56,285 nt of DNA from Parcubacteria group bacterium (GTDB lineage: Bacteria > Patescibacteriota > Minisyncoccia > Phycocordibacterales > WO2-35-19): contig JAAZAU010000001.1 in NCBI GenBank assembly GCA_012514175.1, positions 1 through 56,285 on the forward strand, in the 5' to 3' direction. Of this stretch, positions 49,258 through 56,285 are shown piece by piece; position 1 is the first letter of the stretch, and every line of letters begins with the position of its first letter. Position numbers and translations under genes: made by a program. Below the pieces are notes generated by a model. That model did not search any database, had not been told where the DNA came from, and saw only the letters and a program-made list of their open reading frames with translations.

Positions 49258-51057
49258 TCACTTTTTCACAAGCGATAAGCATGTCATAATATGAAAAAGT
49301 CGGTCTGACACATCTCTTGTAAAAAATTTCTTTTTGCCAAAACCATGAGCGAAATCATTTCTCAAATTCATTCCTAATTTTTCCGTCAGCACCAATCTGA
49401 AGTAAAAAGCCATATTTTGCCCCGTTCCAGCAAAAACTCTTTCAATAATTTCACCTTGTTTGTTCAATAATTGGCGAAGGGTAAGGCGATCGTATCCGCC
49501 AAGATTATTTGGCCTCAAAACAATACCACCGCAATTTTTTACCAATTCCCTGATTGCGCTTTCGATCAACGGACTGAACAAGTGTGAAGAAACAAGATAA
49601 TCATTATCCCAATATACTGAGATTGCTCGCTCTAAATACTCTTTATTTTCATTCTCAAAAAGTGTTGAGTTTCTAAAATAATCCGTAATGTTTTGTTTAG
49701 AAACTCGCTTTTTCAGTTCATCGATCACAAGAGTTAGAAAAAACGAACCAAATTGAATATACTGCGAAGCGTATCGCTGGAAATGATTGTCGTAATCTTC
49801 CCCAAGCGTGGAAAGTTTAGCTATTGGTATTCCGTCATCGGAAATAATTTGTGTCGTGCATAAAAACTGGATCGGGTGTTTTCCGGAAACATCTTTTAAT
49901 TGCTTTTCTACCGCTTCTTTTTTCGGTAAAAAATTGATTGCTATTTTAGCGATAATCGCTTCTAATTTACTTTGCTCTTTCTCGCCAAAAATTGCTTTCA
50001 AAAAATCGTCAATATCTTTCTGTTTTATTTCCGTTGTTACGGAAATTTCTTTGAGGGATTTATTCCAATCCAAGTCCAGCTGCCCCATTTCCTGCGAAAT
50101 TCTGTTGCTGGCGGCTGTTGCCTTTGAAAATCCTTTGTCTCTGTATTTTTGATATATCTCGTGTACTTTTTCGTATGCGTGTACTTTCAATAATGCGTCA
50201 GAATTTGTGCGGTCGTTTGTTTTTAATAATTTTTCCAAAACATCTAAAACACGCATTAAATTATCTTCGTCTTTTTCGTTTGCGTAATATTCAGCAAGCA
50301 AGGAAACGGCGTTTTCCGCCAGCCACACATCTTTTTCAACCCTTTTCAACCTATCTTCTAACGCTTTAATCAATTCCGATTTTTCTGTTTCCGTAATCGT
50401 AATTTTTTTTTCAAAATCCAAAATGAGCCACTTAAAAGCAAAGCCCCACAGCCCCGGCTTATCGTCTGTCGCCACTTTTTTCTCAAGATTGATTATTGCT
50501 TCTTTTGCTTTGGCGATTTTTTCTTGATTGTTAATTTGAATTGCCAAAACTAACGCTCTTTTGATTTTTGTTTTGCAATCAAGAGGGTCGGCTAATGATT
50601 TTTCGCAAATTGCGATATTTGAATCTATAACTATCTGAAACAAATCAATATCGGCACTTTTGTTTATAACTTTCGGTGAAAAATCAACAACCAAATCGGC
50701 GTAGCGTGATGATAAAATAGGGTTTTTGCTTTCCTTTGCTCTTTTTGTCCAATATTCCAACATTTCTTGATCCACTTGCCTAATACTTGGATATTCCACC
50801 ATTTGTTCTTTGTTGTCTGGTAAAACAAACATTGGTCCATGATAAGTTTCCCAGTCATTATTATCATTCGGATAATCTGCCATGAAATCAAAAGCTATTT
50901 GCTCCGCAATGTCTTCTTTTGTTGGCTCATATTGTTTATCTTTTTTGAGAAGATCTTTTATTTTTTGTGCAATATTATGCTCTCTACAAAAAGACGTAGG
51001 AGTTATTTGTTCTCGTTCTAAACTTTCAAGATATTTTTTTACCTCATTATTGAGCAT
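49258..51057 (-). CDS. DUF4209-like protein with C-terminal HEPN-type RX4H motif
   Basis: GGIVLRPNNLGGYDRLTLRQLL...NMAFYFRLVLTEKLGMNLRNDFAHGFGKKKFF; RNDFAH fits RX4H. Confidence 0.7.
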   Translation of the reverse strand: MLNNEVKKYLESLEREQITPTSFCREHNIAQKIKDLLKKDKQYEPTKEDIAEQIAFDFMADYPNDNNDWETYHGPMFVLPDNKEQMVEYPSIRQVDQEMLEYWTKRAKESKNPILSSRYADLVVDFSPKVINKSADIDLFQIVIDSNIAICEKSLADPLDCKTKIKRALVLAIQINNQEKIAKAKEAIINLEKKVATDDKPGLWGFAFKWLILDFEKKITITETEKSELIKALEDRLKRVEKDVWLAENAVSLLAEYYANEKDEDNLMRVLDVLEKLLKTNDRTNSDALLKVHAYEKVHEIYQKYRDKGFSKATAASNRISQEMGQLDLDWNKSLKEISVTTEIKQKDIDDFLKAIFGEKEQSKLEAIIAKIAINFLPKKEAVEKQLKDVSGKHPIQFLCTTQIISDDGIPIAKLSTLGEDYDNHFQRYASQYIQFGSFFLTLVIDELKKRVSKQNITDYFRNSTLFENENKEYLERAISVYWDNDYLVSSHLFSPLIESAIRELVKNCGGIVLRPNNLGGYDRLTLRQLLNKQGEIIERVFAGTGQNMAFYFRLVLTEKLGMNLRNDFAHGFGKKKFFTRDVSDRLFHIMTCLSLVKK

Positions 51058-51114
51058 ATTTTTGATAGAATTTGCTGTGGATAATTGACTACGGACTTTC
51101 TATTTTCTTTCTAT

Positions 51115-51132
51115 TATACTATAAGAAGTATA
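51115..51132. promoter_or_regulatory. Inverted repeat TATACT-N6-AGTATA, candidate LexA operator
   Basis: Perfect 6-bp arms in the 104-bp divergent intergenic region, 30 bp before the LexA-methyltransferase start. Confidence 0.45.
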
Positions 51133-51161
51133 GATTTAACAAAAGATAAAGTGAAATATTT

Positions 51162-52694
51162 ATGCTTACAAAAAAACAGAAACAAGTTTTAGATTTTATA
51201 TCCTCCTATCACAAGAAAAAGGGATATGCCCCTTCTTTGGAAGAGATACGCAAAAAACTTAAAGTTGCCTCTGTTTCAACCGCCCATTTCCATGTAAAAA
51301 ATTTGCAGAATTTGGGATTTATCGGGAAGCAAGATAATAGACCAAGGTCAATTGATATTTATGAAAAGGAAAAAATGGTAAATGTTCCATTACTTGGATT
51401 AATTGCGGCTGGTCAACCTATTGAAGCGATACAAAGTCAAAACAGAGAAACAATCGCCGTTCCAAGAAGTAAAATATCTCGCAATGGTGAATTTTACGCT
51501 TTAAGAGTAGTTGGTGACAGTATGATTGATGAAAATATAAATGACGGCGATTTAGTTTTAGTTAAACAACAAGATACCGCTAAGAATGGACAAAAAATAG
51601 TTGCCCTTGTGGACAACTATGAAGCTACTTTGAAAAAATTTTATAAAGAAAAAAATTATATAAGATTACAACCTGCGAACAAAACAATTGAGCCGATTAT
51701 TATAAAAAGAAATAGAGAGTTAACAATACAAGGTATTGTTATTGATGTAATAAAAAATGAAGAAGAGATACAAGCTGAAACACTTTTAGAAAATAAAGAA
51801 ATAAAAAGAAGTCAAACACTTCCTTTGAATAAAATTATTTTAGGCGATGCCGTAGAAGAATTAAAAAAATTACCAAATGAAAGTTGTGATGTTGTTATTA
51901 TTGATCCACCATATAATATCGGAAAGGATTTTGGAAATAACTTAGATAAGCGCGAATTAAAAGAATATGTCGCTTGGTGTAAAGAATGGATAAATGAATC
52001 AATTCGGGTTATGAAGCCCACGGGAACAATGTTTATTTATGGGTTTAGTGAAATACTCGCCTATCTTTCAGTTGAAATTTCGATCAATAAACGCTGGCTT
52101 ATTTGGCATTACACAAACAAAAATGTTGCCTCGTTAAATTTTTGGCAAAGAAGCCACGAGGCTATAATTTGCGCTTGGAAAGATATCCCAATTTTTAATA
52201 AAGATGATGTTAGAGAGCCATACACTGAAGGTTTTTTAAATGGAGCCGCGGGAAAAGTTAGAAAAGGAACCGCTGGGAGATTTAGCCGTAATGGAAAAGA
52301 AACAATTTATAATGCTCATGCTGGCGGGGCTTTACCTCGCGATGTAATAAAAATACCAGCTTTAGCTGGTGGAGCGGGAATGAATGAAAGATGGTTTATT
52401 TGTAAAACTTGTAAAAATCAAGTTTTTGAGCCAAGAGAATTAAAAAACCATGCAAAGCATGATATAGTCAAGCACCCTACGCAAAAACCTCTTGAATTAT
52501 CAAAAAAATTAGTGATGTCCGCAATGCCCAAAAAAGACGGGGTTGTGTTGGTGCCATTTGTTGGAACCGGTTCTGAGTGTGTAGCAGCTAAAAAGTTGGG
52601 TCAATCTTATATAGGGTTTGAAATAAATCCCGACTATATAAAATTGGCTGAAAAATATCTGGAAAAAAGCAAATACACTCCAAAATTATTTTAA
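51162..52694 (+). CDS. LexA repressor (wHTH + S24 autoprotease) fused to a DPPY-type beta-class DNA methyltransferase
   Basis: LTKKQKQVLDFISSYHKKKGYAPSLEEIRKKLKVASVSTAHFHVKNLQNLGFI; LGLIAAGQP (Ala-Gly); VVGDSM (Ser); EATLKKF (Lys); then VVIIDPPYNIGKDF (motif IV) and HPTQKPLELSKKL...VPFVGTGSECVAA (motif I). Confidence 0.9.
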   Translation: MLTKKQKQVLDFISSYHKKKGYAPSLEEIRKKLKVASVSTAHFHVKNLQNLGFIGKQDNRPRSIDIYEKEKMVNVPLLGLIAAGQPIEAIQSQNRETIAVPRSKISRNGEFYALRVVGDSMIDENINDGDLVLVKQQDTAKNGQKIVALVDNYEATLKKFYKEKNYIRLQPANKTIEPIIIKRNRELTIQGIVIDVIKNEEEIQAETLLENKEIKRSQTLPLNKIILGDAVEELKKLPNESCDVVIIDPPYNIGKDFGNNLDKRELKEYVAWCKEWINESIRVMKPTGTMFIYGFSEILAYLSVEISINKRWLIWHYTNKNVASLNFWQRSHEAIICAWKDIPIFNKDDVREPYTEGFLNGAAGKVRKGTAGRFSRNGKETIYNAHAGGALPRDVIKIPALAGGAGMNERWFICKTCKNQVFEPRELKNHAKHDIVKHPTQKPLELSKKLVMSAMPKKDGVVLVPFVGTGSECVAAKKLGQSYIGFEINPDYIKLAEKYLEKSKYTPKLF

Positions 52695-53375
52695 AGAATT
52701 ATCTATTTCTTTTTTCTTCGGCAAAAAAGTATCTGGTGTAAAAACAACAAAACCATTATCAAAAGCCTTTGTTCGTTTGTCTTCCAAAAATCTTAAGTAA
52801 GGCAATCTAAATTCGCCACTCTTTGTTTTTGGATCAGACAAACAAGTCGGCACTTCATATTTTATATCTATATTTTCGCCGTTATTTTTCTTTTTTCTCG
52901 GCAAAGGAACTCTGCTCATCACTCCACTAAAACTTGTTTTCTTGACTTGATAATTTAAAATACGATTTTTATAATTAACTCTTATATCTGCGCCTAAAGA
53001 ATCAAGCTCACGAGACATATCCACTGTTCCATTTCCAAAAACGGATTCGGCAACATAACCGCCGTGAATTTGAGTTATTAACCCCGCCCAAGTTCTGTAA
53101 ATTCGGGCTTCTATTCCGCGATAAAAACAATCTTTACACATTGTTGTTTTCTGTCTAAACTTTTCAAGTAAATCTCCTTTCTCTTTCGTATATCTTTTAT
53201 AAAATTTTTCAAAAGTAATAAATTTTTTCTCTTCCCAATATACTTTATATAAAAGTTCAATGGCTTGAATTCCTTTTGGCAAATCCATTTCAACAATTTT
53301 AATAGTGCTATATTTTTTTCTATAGTCTTTTAAGGGAACAGTTTGTAGAAATTTATCAAATTTTTCTAAATACAT
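52686..53375 (-). CDS. Type II restriction endonuclease, tentatively MjaI-like
   Basis: CKDCFYRGIEARIYRTWAGLITQIHGGYVAESVFG...SLGADIRVNYKNRILNYQVKKTS (D-x(n)-QxK core); convergent with and overlapping the methyltransferase 3' end. Confidence 0.65.
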   Translation of the reverse strand: MYLEKFDKFLQTVPLKDYRKKYSTIKIVEMDLPKGIQAIELLYKVYWEEKKFITFEKFYKRYTKEKGDLLEKFRQKTTMCKDCFYRGIEARIYRTWAGLITQIHGGYVAESVFGNGTVDMSRELDSLGADIRVNYKNRILNYQVKKTSFSGVMSRVPLPRKKKNNGENIDIKYEVPTCLSDPKTKSGEFRLPYLRFLEDKRTKAFDNGFVVFTPDTFLPKKKEIDNSLK

Positions 53376-53376
53376 A

Positions 53377-53595
53377 TTAAATAAAATAATTTATTTCTTT
53401 TTTATATATTTTTGCGAGTTCTTGTAATTCTGCTACATCAATTCTGCGTTCGCCTCTTTCAATTTTTGATAAATAAGATTGAGGTTTTTTTAATTTTTTA
53501 GCAACTTCTTCCTGTTTTAAACCAATTTCAAACCTAGCTTTTTTAAGCCTTTCAATAGTTTTTTTATATTCTTTTGAATAAATTGACTTGTTCAT
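53377..53595 (-). CDS. XRE-family HTH regulator (possible C protein)
   Basis: IERLKKARFEIGLKQEEVAKKLKKPQSYLSKIERGERRIDVAELQELAKIY; 72 aa, directly upstream of the endonuclease on the same strand. Confidence 0.88.
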   Translation of the reverse strand: MNKSIYSKEYKKTIERLKKARFEIGLKQEEVAKKLKKPQSYLSKIERGERRIDVAELQELAKIYKKEINYFI

Positions 53596-53609
53596 ATTAC
53601 TTTTAGTAT

Positions 53610-53628
53610 ATATCCTATTGTAGGATAT
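53610..53628. promoter_or_regulatory. Perfect inverted repeat ATATCCTA-TTG-TAGGATAT, candidate XRE operator
   Basis: 8-bp perfect arms starting 15 bp upstream of the XRE gene start codon. Confidence 0.55.
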
Positions 53629-53711
53629 CCCAAAATAGGTTATACTAATTTAGGGAGCTTCTCTCTGTTGCTCGCGCATGGGTGGGCGAGGCAAATACAG
53701 CTCAATTAATT

Positions 53712-53720
53712 TGCTATACT
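53712..53720 (+). promoter_or_regulatory. Extended -10 promoter (TGCTATACT)
   Basis: TGC + TATACT upstream of the structured leader and receiver gene. Confidence 0.5.
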
Positions 53721-53736
53721 ACATAAGTATTCAGCT

Positions 53737-53849
53737 AAGGTGTTCTTATAAATAAACACCTTATGGACTCTCAGGATTAGACTTTGGTCTAATCTTACTT
53801 TCTTTACTGGGTTCACAAGCATGGTGCTTGCGGATTCCGAGAGGTTCGG
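53737..53849 (+). promoter_or_regulatory. Structured 5' leader with four consecutive hairpins
   Basis: AAGGTGTT/AACACCTT; GATTAGAC-TTTG-GTCTAATC; CAAGCA-TGG-TGCTTG; CCGA/TCGG; then AAAAAGGAGAGAATATG. Confidence 0.55.
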
Positions 53850-53882
53850 CTCTTTGCAAACCACAAACAAAAAGGAGAGAAT

Positions 53883-54722
53883 ATGACTCATTCAAAACCA
53901 ATTAGAATTCTTTTGGTGATGGGAGACTCGCTTCTGAGAGCAGTCAAGCAGGTTTTGTTGACTGTTGGAAACAAGTCCTTGTACACTTTTGTGGAGGATG
54001 TTAGTCAGGCAGATCTTGTCATCTTCACAGAAGTTCGAGATGTTGAGCGCGGGTACGACAGGAATAAAATCTACGCGTATCTGCAGGCAGGATCAAGGGT
54101 AACAACAAAGCTACCCGAAAACTGTCTGATTATAAACACTCTTGCTGGAAATGCTGTGGAGGTTATTATCGAGGCAATTGAAAAGGCCAGAAAGCTTCTT
54201 AAACCGACCACTGAAAAGTCGGTTATTCGAAAAGAAAAATCGGTCCCGCTTCTGCCAGACGCTCTGCGGATTCTCATCATTGATGATGAGCCAATGAATA
54301 TCGCCAGTGCTAAGAAAACTCTGGCTGGGCACCGACTCTCGACAGTAACAGGCTACGAAGACGCGATGAATATTCTTGAAAAAGAAAAATTCAACGTTGT
54401 TCTCACCGACTTGCATCTGCCGATGAGTTCAAAAATGCTCAGCGACAAAGCTTTCAAGCTCGGTGAGCTCATTCCTTACGGAATTCTGCTCATGGTCGAG
54501 GCAGCGCGACGGGGTGCAAAACATGTGGCCGTCGTTACTGACCTCAATCACCATGATGACCCTTTCTCGGCAGCGTTTGATCACTACTCTAATTTTCCCG
54601 TGAAAATTGAAGGAGCGAAAGTGGTTATGATGCACGCGCCGATGATTGAAATCAAGAAAAACAAATGGGTTAAAGATTGGGCAATGGTTCTTGATTTCTT
54701 GGTTGGGGGAAACGAGTCATAA
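53883..54722 (+). CDS. Receiver-domain protein with N-terminal pseudo-receiver-like Rossmann domain, no output domain
   Basis: IRILLVMGDSLLRAVKQVLL...; LRILIIDDEPMNIASAKKTLAGH...VVLTDLHLPMSS...VAVVTDLNHHDD. Confidence 0.75.
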   Translation: MTHSKPIRILLVMGDSLLRAVKQVLLTVGNKSLYTFVEDVSQADLVIFTEVRDVERGYDRNKIYAYLQAGSRVTTKLPENCLIINTLAGNAVEVIIEAIEKARKLLKPTTEKSVIRKEKSVPLLPDALRILIIDDEPMNIASAKKTLAGHRLSTVTGYEDAMNILEKEKFNVVLTDLHLPMSSKMLSDKAFKLGELIPYGILLMVEAARRGAKHVAVVTDLNHHDDPFSAAFDHYSNFPVKIEGAKVVMMHAPMIEIKKNKWVKDWAMVLDFLVGGNES

Positions 54723-54773
54723 ATATCCCAGTTAAACAGTTCTTTTGTTCACCCGAAGGGAGGTGATAAATTG

Positions 54774-54800
54774 GGAGGATAGCATTATCCTCCTCCCATT
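54774..54800 (+). terminator. Stem-loop GGGAGGATA-GCAT-TATCCTCCTCCC, probable terminator
   Basis: Strong hairpin 3' of the receiver gene, though without a long T run. Confidence 0.5.
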
Positions 54801-54855
54801 AAAATTTTTAACACGTTTGAAGATTTTAGTGGGAGAATTTTCTCTTAAAAATCGC

Positions 54856-54884
54856 TTGACATAAAAAGTGGAATATGCTATACT
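54856..54884 (+). promoter_or_regulatory. Sigma70-like promoter (TTGACA-N17-TATACT)
   Basis: TTGACA taaaaagtggaatatgc TATACT with TGC extended -10. Confidence 0.75.
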
Positions 54885-54890
54885 TGAAGA

Positions 54891-55238
54891 GTATTGAGTT
54901 CTTTGGCATGACAGCTTCGTTTCTCCCCATAAATCCGCTAAAACGTTGGTTTATGGGGGGAGAGGAAAAAGAGCTAGCAGGCTACACACTCTAACCAAGC
55001 TTTCATAATCCCGATATCGGTGTTGAATCAAACCATACCGATATAAAAGGATAAGTTTGAAGGCCAATCAGAGGCGTGTGGGCGTTCGACTGGCGATGAC
55101 ATTTCTTCTTCCCTTTTGTTCTGTGAGCGCAGGTTGGGACAGCCTTGGCGCCGGCAAGTTCTTGTGGGGACCCAACTATAGCAGCAAACCGCTGGAGATT
55201 TCTTTTTTTTGTGAGATTTCCAGCGGTTATTTTTATTT
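54891..55238 (+). ncRNA. Structured ~350-nt transcript of unknown class with strong terminator
   Basis: Promoter at 54856; hairpin TCTCCCCATAAA/TTTATGGGG(G)GAGA (54922-54963); ATATCGGT/ACCGATAT; terminator AACCGCTGGAgAT...ATTTCCAGCGGTT at 55187-55227 followed by a T-rich run. Confidence 0.55.
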
Positions 55239-55542
55239 CAATTTTTAAAAATTAAATTCCTCCGGTTTCTGTCTTATTGCTTACTCTTTAATCTGTGCTT
55301 CCAATCTCCATTTACGATTAACAAAAGCATCAACATCTTTTTGAGTTATTTTTACATCCACTCCAGAATCTCGTGTGGCGCTATACAGTTTCCTTTTTAA
55401 GGTATATAAGATTGACTAATTTCTGTTTAGGTTTAGAGTGTAGCTACCTATGAGTTCCATTGATTATAGTCAGTTTCTAGAATTGATTTCCCCTAACAAC
55501 TTTTTTTGTTCTGGTATTTGTTGGTGTTGTATTACTTGTTAA

Positions 55543-55970
55543 TAATGTTCAAGAAAGATCAAAGGTTTTTAATTGTCGAACCAATTTTATACCTAAACCT
55601 CGATAAGAAGACCGATGCCTTTATGTCTTTCTGTGCTCGCTATACAGGTGTTGGAATCTTGCCGATCATTCTCTTTTATTTTGGAACACTTGAGTACTTA
55701 TCTGGAAATATATATCTGATAACTTTTTCCTTCTCACTCATATTCCTTATTTTTACCTGGTCGGCATATGGATACTCGCTTAAAAAACTCAAGGATATTG
55801 TGCCGGTTGATGTATATTTTACAGATGAAAAGAACGAGCCATTGCAAGGAGTTAGAATTCTTAAAATAAACGATGACAATATACGTATTCGTTCAAATAA
55901 CAAGACTTTGATAATAAACAAAGGTGAAGTTCTCAAAATAGAAATGAAGACACCTGAGCATCTTCAGTAG
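55543..55970 (+). CDS. Hypothetical two-TM membrane protein
   Basis: MFKKDQRFLIVEPILYLNLDKKTDAFMSFCARYTGVGILPIILFYFGTLEYLSG...; start at an internal ATG of ORF 55506..55970. Confidence 0.5.
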
Positions 55971-56122
55971 AATTCATTTTTCTGTGCGGTAACTTTTAAA
56001 TGGTCCATTATCTTATACTCTTTTGTGTGTTCATGAGGATTAACAAATCTATACCAAAGTTCGGAATGATACCAATCTTTACCACTTTATTTTCTTTTTT
56101 CGTATTTCGGCTTCGCCGAGCT

Positions 56123-56144
56123 CTCGCTCGTTCAAAAAATTTCA
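56123..56144 (+). repeat. 22-bp direct repeat, copy 2
   Basis: Identical to 49106-49127. Confidence 0.8.
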
Positions 56145-56285
56145 ATTTCGCTGAATGTAAATTGGCGGTACCTTTTGGTTAAAATCCGAACTTTTTTTGA
56201 TGAAAATCCCGATTTTGACTTTTAGACCCGCCCCAGCGTTTCCGCCCGCCGAAATTCGGCGAGCAAAGCAAAACAATTTTCTTTC

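Noticed and set aside
49620-51088. Small plus-strand ORFs opposite the DUF4209 gene (49808, 50118, 50839, 50882)
   Set aside because: Low-complexity antisense ORFs without SD or family features; the minus-strand 599-aa frame explains the region.
54891-55238. RNase P RNA or 6S RNA
   Set aside because: No GAGGAAAGTCC-type RNase P core and no 6S-like long bubble-containing hairpin with paired ends could be recognised.
1-56285. Alternative genetic code (UGA = Gly) as in some CPR lineages
   Set aside because: TGA is used as a normal stop (tpiA, rnhA) and no conserved gene needs UGA readthrough.
1-56285. CRISPR array
   Set aside because: No regularly spaced direct repeats; only the two isolated 22-bp copies.

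Overview
This 56.3-kb window looks like a Candidate Phyla Radiation genome (Patescibacteria/Parcubacteria-like): AT-rich, compact, standard code with TGA as stop. From 0 to about 47 kb it is mostly housekeeping and cell-surface content. It has a five-tRNA cluster, CCA-adding enzyme, exonuclease III, a Xer-like recombinase, S15, and a type IV pilus locus (PilB, PilC, three pseudopilins, a PilX-like giant). These are followed by TpiA-Pgk, RecJ, RNase HI, a ComEC split into two genes, L28, a site-2 protease, a two-component system, S12-S7 // EF-G, PNPase, ComM, a CapA-like protein, tmRNA + SmpB, FtsH, tRNA-Ile(UAU), RecG, a cation exchanger, a BspA-like surface protein and MurC. From about 46.6 kb onward the content is accessory. 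It contains two genes disrupted at G/C homopolymers, a DUF4209-like HEPN protein, and a LexA repressor fused to a DNA methyltransferase with a convergent restriction endonuclease and an XRE regulator. A GC-richer cassette follows, with a hairpin-rich leader, a stand-alone receiver protein and a structured promoter-to-terminator RNA. A 22-bp direct repeat occurs on both sides of this part. The main candidate for an undescribed system is the LexA-methyltransferase fusion restriction-modification locus with its neighbouring HEPN gene and palindromic operators. Other points of interest are the 23-aa tmRNA tag, tRNA-Ile(UAU), the homopolymer-linked frameshifts and the unassigned structured RNAs. 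All family calls are by eye; no searches were run.
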